Source of the DNA: Rhabditophanes sp. KR3021
Taxonomy: Eukaryota; Nematoda; Chromadorea; Rhabditida; Alloionematidae
NCBI GenBank assembly: GCA_963281155.1
Contig: CAUJLY010000002.1
Coordinates: 372,001 to 436,000 of the forward strand
DNA length: 64,000 nt
Reading direction: 5' to 3'
The notes under the pieces: model-generated
Told to the model about the DNA's origin: nothing
Seen by the model: the letters and a program-made list of their open reading frames with translations, nothing else
The model's database searches: none
Program-made: the position numbers and the translations under genes
Shown here: piece by piece, positions 48,786-61,220 of the stretch
How positions within the stretch are numbered: the first letter of the stretch is position 1
How the letters are laid out: each line of letters starts with the position of its first letter

Positions 48786-49925
48786 TCATTATTAAAAGAA
48801 GCATAATTTATTACTATTCCTTTTACATATTTCTTAGTCTTGAGGAAGATAACTTTTTGTCGAGTAGTCTTTATCTACTTTTTCGAGTTCTACTACTCTC
48901 TCCATACCTTCAATTAGTTAGCCTGCTTCCATTAGTTCGTAATTTTCAAGCTCATCTTCGTGATTGAGTTCAAAGTTTGGTTGATGATTGAGATTGTTGG
49001 AGAAAAGGTAAAGGAAGTGGAAGAAAAGGAGGTGGAAGCAGAAGAAGAGTCTGAAAATAATTATGAAGTATCAATTTCACAGAAGACAGACTTGTTGGTA
49101 GTAGATTTAGGTTTATTAATGAAAAACTATACACGATTCGTGGATAAAATGTCTTTGGATTGTTCCAAAAAGATCTAGAACTATTCAAAGCTTACCATCA
49201 AGGTTCTAGATTCCAAGTCAAGAAATGGCTTATTAGTCCAGTTGAAAAGGGACCGCTATTGCATATATGGGGTGTGGTGATTCAATAAAGGTTTCTCTCT
49301 CATGCTGAGTTGAGACCTTTCCAAACGTAAAGAATTATCTAAAAATATAATAACTTATTTACTAAAATATTCTTTTTGAAAGTATTTGTTGAAGTATTTT
49401 ATGCATGGTCAAGCACTTGGAATGATTCCATATGTTATATTTCGATTATAACTCTAGATACGTATTCTGATTACAATAAAAGTAATTTTTTATTTTTTGT
49501 GATTCCATCTTATTACATGTCTTTCCGAAGCATCCTTTTGGACTTTAGTCTTTTTCGGATAAGCTATTTAATTTAATTTTTAAATCTAAAAGCTGGAGTA
49601 GACTCTTTAAGCAAAAAAATAATATAATCTATATTATTGGGGAAGTCTGAGAAAATTTCATGCTTTTTGTCCTTCTGTTCTCGAAGTTATAACTACTTAC
49701 TCTAAAATTCTGATTGCTACGTTCGAAAGATGCGGTATTTGTGTGTCTAGATCATTAAATATAAACTGGTAATCTCTTCCCCGTCATCCAGAAAAGCCAT
49801 TTATAAAGCTCTAAAAAATGTTGCAGACTGACTAAATTACGGCTCTCATGTCTATGCATGTAGTAGTAAGTTACAAAGCATTAGCATTTAAAATCGAAAA
49901 GGAAACAGGCATCATCCCAATTATA

Positions 49926-50132
49926 TTAAGAGAACACATGTTTATTCACCGAATTTTGTTTTTGAACATCAATATTCAAATTAAGGGACGTTAAGTTAAT
50001 TTGATCTACCATTCTTAGTCTCCTCCAAATGTCAATCCGTTCTTTTTCCAATCGCAACTTGTCTTCTGCTTCAGTCGAAAATGTAAAGGTGACAGGATTT
50101 GGCAATCTAGTTGGAGCGACTTTCATCGACAA
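49926..50132 (-). CDS. Short coding-like frame, possible gene fragment
   Basis: A 68-codon frame beginning ATG at 50132, with MSMKVAPTRLPNPVTFTFST and KLRLEKERIDIWRRL. The composition is natural and the basic-acidic alternation suggests a helix. There is a faint TPX2-like feel (PNPVTFTFST) that I would not rely on. Further exons were not found. Confidence 0.3.
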   Translation of the reverse strand: MSMKVAPTRLPNPVTFTFSTEAEDKLRLEKERIDIWRRLRMVDQINLTSLNLNIDVQKQNSVNKHVFS

Positions 50133-50145
50133 CTCTTCGGACTAC

Positions 50146-50354
50146 CTTAAGATCAGCAAAAGTACTCTACTGCCTGGAACTGCGATGATGGTTTAGAAGG
50201 AGGCTACAACCACACACAAGCTAAGAAATTCGTCTGCAAGGCCTTGGATCTTGACGAAGAAGAACTCAGGAAACTCTCATGGTTCAAAGAATCCGAAACC
50301 GCCATCTCTGAACCAGAAACCCAATCAAAATACCATAATGATGACAATAATTAA
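50146..50354 (+). CDS. Short coding-like frame, possible last exon
   Basis: On the plus strand an open frame follows a TAA near 50145 and ends in TAA at 50354, about 68 codons: KYSTAWNCDDGLEGGYNH, KKFVCKALDLDEEELRKLSW and a tail rich in Glu, Ser and Asn. Codon use looks like that of real genes here. No start or upstream exon was identified, and it is head to head with the frame at 49926-50132. Confidence 0.3.
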
Positions 50355-50494
50355 TTTTTTAAATTATTATTTAATCGCTTCTAGATTATAATCAAATAAA
50401 AAGAGTGTTATATTTATTTTAATACATTTTTATTTAATCTGATTAAACTTTGCTCTTAACTATCATTTTATTCAAAATCTAAATAACACTTCTG

Positions 50495-51868
50495 CTATCC
50501 ATTTTCATCTTCTTCGACATAGAAAGGATATTTAGGAGCAAATAGAGAATCCCCAAAATATTCTTCCTCTTTTTCAAGGCGCACATTTACACTACCAAAG
50601 AATGATTCTTTGTAGTAAGGTGAAGGAAGAGTGGGGTATATTTCTGATAGTATGGTACTCGGCATACGAACTCGTTTCTTAGCAGCTTGAAGTAATAGAT
50701 GCTCAGCTGCTTCGTTGTCCTCAACTTCTGAATGTTCAACGGAACGAGAAGATGTAGGAGTTGTTTTAATTGTTACGCCACATTCATCTGTCACCGTCAC
50801 TTTAACTTTACTATGCCTTAAAGAATGCTTTTTCCCTCCACTATTGACTCCGTTAAATAAACACGACTTTTTACCTCCCCCGATTGTTTTGTAAAATTCG
50901 TCTCTTGTCTTTCTACTCAGCATTTCCCCTAACAAAGGAATTGTCCCAATAACAATGGGAATTTCGATCTTTCCATCATTTCCAATGGCCAATTCTATAC
51001 AATACTTAATATCAATTAAAGAACAAGTCGCTAGAGAAGGTGGCAAGGACGGAATTACCAACATTTCCTTTTCAATTGACTTTACTGAATTGCCCTTTAT
51101 TTCACCTAAACTAGACTTCATTATCACCTTCCTTTCTTGTTTCTCAAAATTGGTGCCAGCAAAGTTGTTAGCTTTAAAAGTAGCCGATTGAGTGAAGGTA
51201 ACAAACACGTTTTTTATTAAGTTGCCCGTTTTGTTTTGGACTTTCCCATTCAATATTATATATTCACCGGATGTATAGCCTGTCCTGTCACAAGACAATT
51301 CTAATAAGACTGGCCCATTTGGCTTGCAACATAATCTCGACTTTTGAACACAACTTTCTTCCACTGTTATAGGTACTAAAAGATGTGAATCATCATTGAT
51401 ATCCTCAATTCCAGTGACAGTAAACAATTTTTTTGTACAAATATCGAAGTCCCATGGTCGTTCAAAGATTGCTCGACACGAATAACGAACATATCCATAA
51501 GAACCTTCGAAAGAAGTAGGTAAGGTTTTGGGTAAAGTATATTGAAATGGAATTTCGTGAACTCCTTTTGGTAAGATACGCTCTTTGTGGCCTTTGCCAA
51601 CTACTTCTCCGGCCACGTCTAATTTGTGAGTATAATTGGTGTTGAATTGTTCACAGAAGTATGGCTCACTCCGTCCACAATGCTTCACATTCTTACCACT
51701 TCCTTTGGACCAATAGGTCTTGGCTCGTCCTTTAATTTCCAAAAGGATTTCATTTACCTTTTTATCATCTCCAGATTCCACAATTAATTTACCTGATATT
51801 TCCTGTCCAGCAAAAAAAGCGTCTTCGGGCGAGTTAAAAACAATCTCAAATCGCTTTAGTTTTACCAT
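50495..51868 (-). CDS. Arrestin-domain-containing protein (alpha-arrestin)
   Basis: Intronless, 457 aa. An arrestin_N domain (about 1-160) starts MVKLKRFEIVFNSPEDAFFAGQ and has GKLIVESGDDKKV and FEGSYGYVRYSCRAIFERPW. Arrestin_C (about 170-330) has GPVLLELSCDRTGYTSGEYI and IPLLGEM. The C-terminal tail has the motif YPTLPSPYY, close to the PPxY sites by which alpha-arrestins recruit NEDD4-type ligases. These proteins act as ubiquitin-ligase adaptors in membrane-protein endocytosis. Nematodes have many arrd paralogues, so I give no symbol. Confidence 0.88.
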   Translation of the reverse strand: MVKLKRFEIVFNSPEDAFFAGQEISGKLIVESGDDKKVNEILLEIKGRAKTYWSKGSGKNVKHCGRSEPYFCEQFNTNYTHKLDVAGEVVGKGHKERILPKGVHEIPFQYTLPKTLPTSFEGSYGYVRYSCRAIFERPWDFDICTKKLFTVTGIEDINDDSHLLVPITVEESCVQKSRLCCKPNGPVLLELSCDRTGYTSGEYIILNGKVQNKTGNLIKNVFVTFTQSATFKANNFAGTNFEKQERKVIMKSSLGEIKGNSVKSIEKEMLVIPSLPPSLATCSLIDIKYCIELAIGNDGKIEIPIVIGTIPLLGEMLSRKTRDEFYKTIGGGKKSCLFNGVNSGGKKHSLRHSKVKVTVTDECGVTIKTTPTSSRSVEHSEVEDNEAAEHLLLQAAKKRVRMPSTILSEIYPTLPSPYYKESFFGSVNVRLEKEEEYFGDSLFAPKYPFYVEEDENG

Positions 51869-53447
51869 TTTTCATATTTTTTTGGAATTTGATATAGAAA
51901 TTAGATAAAGATATATCTTTAATAGAACCAAAAAAACAATAGCCTAACAAACAATGTTAAAATGTCAAATGGGTGGTTGTTGTTTGTCGATTTACGACAA
52001 AGAAATAACATATAACAAATTCTTTTCCTCCTTATCTTTCTTCAAAATAGTTACTTTGGTTGTGTATTTGGAATGAAAGTTAGTTAATTAGTTTGCCTAA
52101 ATTATTATATAAAATTAAATTGGACAAAAATGAAGAATTTATGAGGAAGGAATGGTGAAAAGCGAGAATGGTTTAGAATTTATCAAAAACACTTTTCTGT
52201 CTTTTTCCAATTAAGCAAAATTAAGTAAATAATAGGAGAGCCTTTAATATGGTTAAAATTTCATTTAATGTGGTAAAATTTTGTTTTAATATGGTTAAAA
52301 TTTTCATTTAATATGGTTAAAATTTTGTTTATTATGATGTAATAAAGTTTATGGCGGATACCATTACATTGTGTTGCATCTATTATAAATGAAGATAAAT
52401 ACATTTTCATCTTTTTTATTAAAACAAAAACCTCAAAATTGAGTGTTATTTTAATATAATGAACTCGAGACATATATCTACATTTAACTAGTAGCACTAG
52501 AGGACAATGAAATTTGATAGGGTGACTCAGGCACACACAATATAATAATAAAACACAACTCTTTGCATATGATTAGGAAGAGAGTTGCGCCTGGTGCCGT
52601 CAACAAGACACTACCAACAAAAAAGTATATATTATTATTATCAACCGTTTGGTTTTATATATGTGTTTGGCAAGATAAACTTATTTGAGGATAGTTAGTA
52701 GTGGAGGCGCTCTTTATTCTGAACAAAGTTAAAATTGGTTAAACCCCAATTTTTTCATATTAAATATTACATATGTTTTGGTTAATAACAAGTTGGAGGA
52801 TATACATTTATTCACTTGTTCAACACAAAATAGTTTAACTACACATATATATCTTCAAAACAAGCCTTCTTTTGTTGTCCCCAAGTAGACAAACAACTCT
52901 CTCTCTTTCGGCTTTTTTGCAAAAAAGGAAACAAAAATTAGAAAAAGAAACTTTTATATGCATCAACTAACGTTTTATCATTCCATCTCAATAATTACTT
53001 TTGCGCCTTCCTCTTAATTATGGAATAAAAGTGGACGTCAAGGCTTGCGCAACTAATCTTTTAATGATAAAAAAGAAGTTAACAAGACATTTTATTAGTT
53101 TTCGAAGCAAGTTATATACAACAAATTGAGGCAAGGATATAACTTTGGATGGATAAATACTACATTTATTTCACTAGGATAAGCAAACATAAACTATGTA
53201 CTTAAATTGTAATCCTCAACGCTACTATAACAACATTTTAATCAAAATTTATATAAAATAAATATAAATACACACGCACACATATCATAGTACTATCGTT
53301 GTCAACTTTTGAATATGTTTAGGAAAGAACAAACGCTCTTTAGATATACTTTTTTAATGAGCAATAACAAATGAGGCAAATAAAACTTTATTAGCAAACG
53401 TTTCCGAAAGATATCTCAATTGAAGGTTTAAATCATGGTAAAATATC
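51869..53447. other. Intergenic, no gene seen
   Basis: An AT-rich 1.6-kb spacer upstream of the arrestin-domain gene and downstream of nit-1. It contains the repeat at 52245-52331. The minus ORF 52261-52536 is read through that repeat and is rejected. Confidence 0.55.
52245..52331. repeat. About 22-bp tandem repeat, four units
   Basis: Four alternating units of the form TAATATGGTTAAAATTT followed by CATTT or GTTT. Unit lengths are 20-23, so it has small indels. Confidence 0.85.
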
Positions 53448-55262
53448 TCATTGGATTCCATTTTGTGGCTTGTCATTGACAATTAATTGGAAAATGTCAG
53501 GTCTAGAGTAATGGCCAACAGTATCAAGATCAAACTTGCCCTTAATAATTTCAGCCAAATCACACTCAGCATAGAAAATGCCCTCGACACCAAAAGTAGG
53601 TTCAACCAAGACAGTTCCAAGTGGGGAAACGGCACAAGATCCTCCTCTTATTAAAATTTTATCCCCATCCAGTGTGGATGGATGTCCAGCAGGAAAATTG
53701 TTTCCTTTCAAAAATTGGCAAGCAGACAACACGAAACAACGTCCCTCTAAAGCAATTGTTTTCATTGTCGACAGCCAAACGTCACGATCATCAACCGTTG
53801 GCGCTAAGTACAATTGAATGCCTATAACAAATTGAATGCATATTTAATTGAACTTTGACAATAGATTCTCTTTACTCACCTTTTCCATACATGCAAACAC
53901 GAGCTAAAGATTAAAATGTTATTATTAATATAAGAGATGTTTAATATTTTTTGAGAATGCGATGATTGTGTGTACAAACTGCTTCTTAATACCTTCTTCA
54001 TTCAAAGTATCAATATTAGATGAAAGTCAGTGTAAGCTTTAATTTAATTAGTTATTTGAGTTACACAACATCACACTCTTATTGGGTGTTATTTAATATC
54101 AAATGAATAAGGGATCAAGGAAACGAGATGCCGAAGGTGATGATTTAGCAAGACAAGCTAGTCTGGAAGAAAAAGATATCTCACCCTTTCTAGAACTATC
54201 AATAGTATCCCTTTTGGGAGAAGCAAGCCATTTGTTGAAAATGGTATGTTTAAAGAACCTATCAACTTATTAATTATTTCTTTTTGGAGAGCATACTAAT
54301 GTTGGTAGTGAAAAAGCTGAAAAAGATACTTGGTGATCGTGGGTAAGTTAAAATAAATTATATATTAATTACTTTAGAGCAGAGCCATAAGTAGTTTACA
54401 TCAGCAGGGATGAAGAAGAAAAGCCTGTTATTGCTTCTACCAAAGTACGTTTCATGAGAAATGCAGATGTTCTCGGTGTCAAGAACATGAATAGCGGTAA
54501 GAGTGGGCTAAATAAGAGTTTGTTTAGCCATTTCGATCTGTTATATGATGATTTCTTTCCTGGAAGAGTCCTCGTGCCATCACCTACAACTGATAAAAAA
54601 GCTATGCGAACAAAAAATGTTGCGAAAGATTGAATTCTTCAAGAGTTCTTAAACGCCAACGAATGTATTAACTTAAGAAAGTCTTTGTAATTCACCTACT
54701 CATTGATATTTGGACCCTTTTAATCTAATAAATACTTACCTAATGGCATATAATTCTCCCAGCAAATAAGAGCACCAAATTTGCCTACTTCAGATGAGAC
54801 CACTTCCATTGTTGAACCATCTCCATTACCCCACACTACTCTTTCTAAGGCTGTTGGGATCAGTTTTCTATGTTTGCCTAGTTTGGCACCATCGGGGCCG
54901 TAGTAAAAGACTGAGCAGTAGAGGGTTGCTCCGTCTCTTTCGACAACTCCAATCACCAAGTATATCTTGTATTGTAAGGCGATTTTGGCTAGAGTTTCGG
55001 ACTGTTCCGAGTCGTAGGCAATTGAGGCTGAGAAATAGCGGGCGAATTCGCTCCGTCCTTCCTCTGTTCGTGAGCCGAGACTGACTCCGAAATTCAAGCC
55101 TTTTGGATAGCCTCCGACAAATGATTCAGGAAATAGAACCAGTTGAGCGCCATTTGATGCTGCTTTCTTAACTAATTCCTCAACTTTAATGAGTGTTGCT
55201 GGAGTATCATAAATAATAGTCCCATCCTGGACCAGAGCAACTTTGACAACCTGCGTAGACAT
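53448..55262 (-). CDS. Nitrilase (NIT-1 family)
   Basis: Three exons: 54740-55262, 53880-53903 (a 24-nt microexon), 53448-53821 (921 nt, 306 aa). Introns are 836 and 58 nt. The catalytic triad of the carbon-nitrogen hydrolase fold is visible: Glu in LVLFPESFVGGYPKG, Lys in GKHRKLIPTALER and Cys in GALICWENYMPL. The microexon gives ARVCMYGK, which joins to GIQLYLAPTVDDRDVW, and RCFVLSACQF follows. The 306-aa size matches C. elegans nit-1, a nitrilase of the plant/bacterial nitrilase branch, although the physiological substrate in animals is unclear. The ATG at 55262 was chosen over a longer non-ATG frame because TTTTGATTTAG, a likely acceptor, lies about 35 nt upstream. Confidence 0.92.
54112..54633 (+). 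CDS. Nested gene model in the nit-1 intron, uncharacterised
   Basis: On the opposite strand inside the 836-nt intron. Exon 1 begins with the ATG near 54101-54112 (MNKGSRKRDAEGDDLARQ) and ends LLGEASHLLKM before GTATGT. Exon 2 enters at TTTTTGGAG and gives SILMLVVKKLKKILGDRG before GTAAGT. Exon 3 after TTTACATCAG gives RDEEEKPVIASTKVRF, LFSHFDLLYDDFFPG and KAMRTKNVAKD, then TGA near 54633. Phases agree across both introns, for about 145 aa. Charged ends and a hydrophobic/helical centre are seen, but I do not recognise the family. The acceptor before exon 2 is weak. Confidence 0.5.
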
Positions 55263-55796
55263 CTCTTTATTTGACCAATTAGTATTTTCTTTACCTAAAT
55301 CAAAACCATTAAAAATGGATGAAACATAAACTAAAAGCAACCATCATCATCAGAATAAACAGTGTACACGCTATCTGTACAAGACGTCAGGCTGTCGTCA
55401 TCCTCAGCTAATGACATTATATCAGTTCAATTTATGTCAATTTATACCAATTTATACCAGTCTAAGAAGGTGCGCAGGTAAAAATGATGTAAAGAAGGTG
55501 TACTTTTGCAATAATGATGCAACCAAGGCTGGACAGCACACAAAAGGCACAAAAAAGAAAGTACCAGGTGGATTTGGTAGGAGAAAATATTTGACACAAC
55601 ACAAATGAAGGTACTACTGCCTTTTGTGAAAGAAAAATGTGACAGAACATTTATCACAAAAGTTTTTATTTTTTCAATAATAAAACCAACATAACAAGCA
55701 AGTATTGAATTAACATGGTAACGATTAAATAAAAGCTCCACAGTTAGCACAAGACATTGAAACAATTAGTAGAAATTGCCCTCTCCAAAGTATGAT
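55263..55796. other. Spacer between nit-1 and RPS15A
   Basis: It contains a short direct repeat of CAATTTATACCAATTTATACC type near 55437-55460. The plus-strand 65-codon ORF (55411-55608) with a basic Lys-rich end is not supported. Confidence 0.4.
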
Positions 55797-56866
<1,070 letters not shown>

Positions 56867-57635
56867 TTAGGTACTAAAGTATAATGTCAATAAGATAATA
56901 AATATGAGAAGACCGAAGAAAACAAGAAGCAAAAATTGCTTTTGCCTAGCTTTTTGCTGATAAACGAGAGCCTGGCCCACATTTGTTCCTCCTTGTTCAA
57001 CATGAATTTGGGCAGACTCAACATTTGCCTCAATCGAATCGACCATATCTCCTTGTTCGTGTACTAATCTCGCCAGATCTGTAAAGATTTGATTGACATC
57101 ACTGATGTCTTCTTCCAATTGCCTGACGAATTGTTGTCTTTCCCGAAGTTCAGCCAAATTATGCTCGTGTTGTTGTTGCTGTTGGATGTTTGGTGCTGAT
57201 GAAAAGGGATTAGAGTCATCACTAACATTCAGATATTGATCCTCCATCTCTACTTGCTTTACTTTTGCAATTGCTTTGGCAGAAGCATTCTTTTCGGCTT
57301 CCTTTAGTTTATTTAGGGCACCTCCAAACTCATTCATTAAACGTTCACGTTGAATTTTGAGTGTCGAATTGTCATTAGACAAGTTAACAAATTTCTTTAG
57401 TTGGGCATTGGTTGCCTTGGAAAGAGATTGGGAATGTTGTATGATTTGGTGAACGTCTCCCTGAATAGAGGAATCCTCAGCAGATGTACCGATCTTCTGC
57501 ACAATTAGGTCCAATTTTTCCACTAAAAAGTAAAAATAATCAAACAAACATTTATAACTTACCATTTTGCTTAATTTTGTTAATGTTGACAGTTATCAAG
57601 TCTATCAACTCATTTGCATTAGAAGACAAGCTCAT
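56867..57635 (-). CDS. Qa-SNARE syntaxin 7/12-like
   Basis: Two exons, 57563-57635 and 56867-57522, with a 40-nt intron (729 nt, 242 aa). The N-terminal helical (Habc-like) domain has VEKLDLIVQKIGTSAED and HSQSLSKATNAQLKKF. The SNARE motif (about 155-215) is VRQLEEDISDVNQIFTDLARL then VHEQGDMVDSIEANVE, with the zero-layer Gln of a Qa-SNARE in VHEQGD. A C-terminal membrane anchor (about 220-240) ends in LLTLYFST. A glutamine run (five Q) lies before the SNARE motif. Syntaxin 7 and 12 serve late-endosome and recycling-endosome fusion. Confidence 0.93.
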
Positions 57636-58042
57636 CTTTAAACTAATTGATTCCAACAAATGGTTAAAAAGTAGATATGTAAACTTCGTAATAAACAAAA
57701 ATGTACATTGAAAGAAGCTGTATTCCAACACACTAAATTAGTCACAAGACGTGTGTTCGTTGTTTGTTATGAACTAATACAAATAATAAAATAGCTTTAG
57801 ACGGTTGCATTTTATAGGTATTCTGCTATTTAGAATGACATTACTTATTGTTTCGACGATTAACAATAGTAACTATAATAAGACAATAAAATGTTCTTTT
57901 TGGTACAATTAAAGATGCTTTTACAAAAATAATTTCTTATTTATTATAAATATTTATTTTAAACAGTCCAATACACCCATAGGAAGTAATAAATAGTATT
58001 TACATAGTTTGAAGTATTTTAAAATAGTTAACTGCTGTTGAT
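57636..58042. other. Intergenic, no gene seen
   Basis: AT-rich 5' flank of the syntaxin gene and 3' flank of the MITD1-like segment. Confidence 0.5.
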
Positions 58043-58440
58043 TCACAATGTCTTGATGCATATTCGGATATCCGACTTCTCCACAAACTGATAGATATCT
58101 AATCCTCTACTAAGTACAACCTCCCATTCATTATTAAAGTTGATCAGCCAGTCATGGAAATCGGTATCAATGATTTCAACTTTAATTCCAGGGGTATTTA
58201 AACTTTCTTTCAACAAGTGGAGCATCTTTTCACACGTTCTGAGTGAAATTGATTTGGCATTTTTACCATTCATGGCGAGAAACTCACAGAATACTGAAAA
58301 AAATAAGTTTGTTGCCCTGTTCTTATGTAAGGATCTTCCACAGTAATGGGATTTGCAAATTCATTGATGCACATTACAAACAATTTGGAATAGGAATAGC
58401 CGACATCACGATCATTAACTACGAGTTCAATATATGAAGA
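58043..58440 (-). pseudogene. MITD1-like C-terminal segment, frameshifted
   Basis: Minus-strand translation matches the phospholipase-D-like C-terminal domain of MITD1. From about 58425: YIELVVNDRDVGYSYSKLF and ITVEDPYIRTGQQTYFF, then a -1 position and FCEFLAMNGKNAKSIS, with LINFNNEWEVVLSRGLD near the end. The human order is IEENATGFSYESLF, WIEDPYIR, LRFCEML, REIRFNNGW, KIGRGLDYF. The two parts are out of frame by one base at the A7 run at 58297-58303 (seven T on the minus strand, eight needed). No MIT domain was found upstream and the conserved CHETxVDIFH end is lost at a TGA near 58043. It is either a pseudogene or a gene damaged by sequencing error. MITD1 acts with ESCRT-III at the midbody. 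Confidence 0.65.
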
Positions 58441-59575
58441 CTAGTTAACTTGCGACCTGATTCTAATTTGAAATCGGTAATAGCGTTTGCCGATTGTTTT
58501 TTCTTTTAAGACTTAACAAACTAAATTAATTATGATAATTAAGACTCAGAAGTTTAAGAAACAATTTTCGTGATGATATGCGAGACAATGCATTTTTTAA
58601 AAAGTGTATTATACTAAGAAAGTAAAAAATTACGGATTAGTTCTTGAAATATAAACTACGTGACAAGGACTAATGTGAGATTTTAATTGACACTTGACTT
58701 AAACACGCAAATACCTGGCAAACACGTTGCCGATTCATTTACTTTATGTAATAGCAACAGTTTTGCTTGTGGTGGAAACCCCATTGTCAATTATATGACG
58801 TCACAGCTGATGCATGGAGAGATATTTGTGATTTACCAGATGACGCTTCCAATGGAAATTCATTCAAAACTTTGAACAATAGTTGCTAATAACTTTTTTA
58901 CTGTTGCAATAAGAATGAAAATTGATGGGAGTCATTTACACTCGAAGGACATCATTTCACCTAGTGAACGGTGACTATTCATTCGTAACTAGTTAAATAT
59001 CCTTTCTTTGCATTGAAAATATACGTTCATCTCTAAAACATTTGATCAAATTATTTTCTGTATTGATATTTTGCGTACACTATAAAATAAATGAAAATTA
59101 ATTTGTCTCTATTGTTTTGCTTATAAAAAGAAACCAATTAAAATGACCGAAATTAGTGAAAGGTAATGATAAATTATTAATACAAGCAACTGAATGGATG
59201 GTTCTTGAAGTCTTGGCTTCGCTAGATTCTTATTTAAAGAAATGATAATTGCCACTGTCACTTTTGTAAATTTAAAAGTTGCAGGGTCTAATGAATAAAG
59301 TATGTTTTTAGATGTATGTCTCATTATCTATCAAATTAACAACTATCCTGCCCAAACCCACAAGAGAATATTAATTAAAGACAAACTGTTTCATGTTACC
59401 ATCCTTGTATATTCGCATTATTTTTTAGTCTACTTTATTCCAAAGACACATTGCTTTTGGTAGACGGCAGGACCCGAGCATTTCGAGTTGGTTAATTTTA
59501 AACTACCACCCGTTCTAGATACTCATTTAGTGACTTTGAATATTTGTTGCATATTGAAAGAACAAATACTACAAC
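58441..59575. other. Intergenic, no gene supported
   Basis: The plus ORF 58687-58875 contains SFACGGNPIVNYM but no partner exons. If MITD1 has 5' exons they may lie here on the minus strand; I could not find a MIT domain. Confidence 0.4.
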
Positions 59576-61220
59576 ATGGACAATTGCCCTCATGATATTG
59601 TGGTAAGGGGGATGTGCGGATTTTGCGGAGTTGATTTACAGCTGTAAGTTTCATCGTTTTGTGGTGTCAAATTAATGTTGCAGGCCCACTGGAACTAGAC
59701 CCTACAATGAAGCTGCCTTGGCAAGTACGGCCTCAGTCTCCATGATCCATCACGTCCCAGACATCAAAGTGTCCGAAGAATTAGCCAAAAAAATCGGCCA
59801 AAAAGACATTGATGATTTGTTAGGAGCCAGGAAGCTGATTCTCCTCGTCGATTTAGACCAAACCATCGTCCACACCACAGACCGTGACTACGACCACGAC
59901 CCGCACAATCCAGCCAACATAGATGTTACCTTCTACCAAATTAAAAACACAACTTATTTCACGAAGTTGCGTCCTCACACCAGAACTTTCCTCGAAAGAA
60001 TGACTAAATTGTACCAGCTCCACATCATCACCTACGGCCAACGAAATTACGCACACAAAATAGCTCAAATATTAGATCCAAATAAAGTTTTGTTTGATCA
60101 TCGGATTATGTCCAGGGATGAGTTGTCTAGTTCGTACCACAAGACTTCTAATATGGAGGCGTTGTTTCCGTGTGGGGAAGAGTTGGTGGCCATCATTGAT
60201 GATAGGGCAGATGTCTGGGAGTATTCGGATCGCCTAATCAAAGTTCCTGAGTACAAGTTTTTTAAAGAAACCGGTGACATCAACGCTCCTTCCAGCACTA
60301 GAGAAGCCGAGCGAGAAAGAAAAGAAGGTCGGGTTCGGGGAGTGGCACACGCCATGGACAACGACAACGACGACTACTTATTAATCCTAGGTGAAGTCCT
60401 AACCGAAATCCACGAAATTTTCTACCAAGAGTACGATAAAGCTGCCACTAAAAAGGACGGCGAGGAGTGTTCAGCCAAAAGACCTCGCATCGCCCCTTTA
60501 GATCTCGCCCAAATAATTGCCTACAAAAAGAAACAAGTGTTGAGAAATTGCCGTATCGTATTGTCTGGAATTATTCCGATTGGTGTTGCCATGACCCAAC
60601 ATCCTTTCTTTAAGCTATGCCAGCAATTTGGAGCTGAAATGGATGAAGATGTTAGTTGCAAGACGACGCATGTTATTACGTCTAGATTTGGTACTACTAA
60701 GGCTAATAAGGCTGAGAAGATGAATATTTTTGTGGTTTCTCCACTTTGGGTCCACCATTCGGTTCATAAGTGGGTTCAGGCTGATGAGAAGGATTATGTG
60801 GTGACGAAGGAGAGTGATATTAATGAGGAGGTCAAGGCCCAATTGGAGAGGGATTGTGATGTCGTGATGGGGGGAATTAATCCTACCAAGTTGATGCCGT
60901 TGGATTTGAAGGCCATGGAGGAGGAAGTGGATGCGGCAATGGACGATGAGGATGAAGAAGAGGAAGAGATTAAGGATGAGGAAGCAGAAGAAGAATCAAC
61001 CGAAGACGGCACTGAAAGGAAGCAAAAAGCTGAGGAAGGTCCCATCCAAATTGAAGCCATCGATCCCGACAACGACACCGACGACTCCGAAGACTACCAA
61101 ATTTTATTCGACGATGACGATGAAATTGGCTTTGAAAATGAGACAGAACCACTGGACGAGGAGGAACCACTGGACGCCATCGAACAAGGAGAACCAAACT
61201 CAGACGATGAAGACGTTTAA
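59576..61220 (+). CDS. CTDP1: RNA polymerase II CTD phosphatase FCP1 (CTDP1)
   Basis: Two exons, 59576-59643 and 59684-61220, with a 40-nt intron (1605 nt, 534 aa). The first exon encodes CPHDIVVRGMCGFCGVDLQ, matching the family's N-terminal Cys/His motif. The FCPH domain has LVDLDQTIVH with the nucleophile motif DxDxT (residues 79-83), then LRPHTRTFLERM, ITYGQRNYAHKIA and IIDDRADVWEY. A BRCT domain lies at about 270-370 (FFKLCQQFGAEMDEDVSC; NIFVVSPLWVHHSV). A very acidic tail of Asp and Glu ends at the stop. The enzyme dephosphorylates Ser residues of the CTD in the nucleus to recycle Pol II. An acceptor is not evident before the ATG. Confidence 0.96.

Larger units (their letters stand above)
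48063..50494. other. Intergenic with dispersed repeat copy B and coding-like fragments
   Basis: Contains repeat copy B and protein-like open frames at 49926-50354 (separate entries). The ORF at 48960-49178 is Glu- and Val-rich with no recognisable domain. Confidence 0.5.

Noticed and set aside
48960..49178. Glu/Val-rich plus ORF
   Set aside because: Low complexity, no domain and no splice partner; probably chance.
60794..61197. Ser-rich minus ORF and Lys/Met-rich alternative plus frame
   Set aside because: Shadows of the acidic tail of FCP1.
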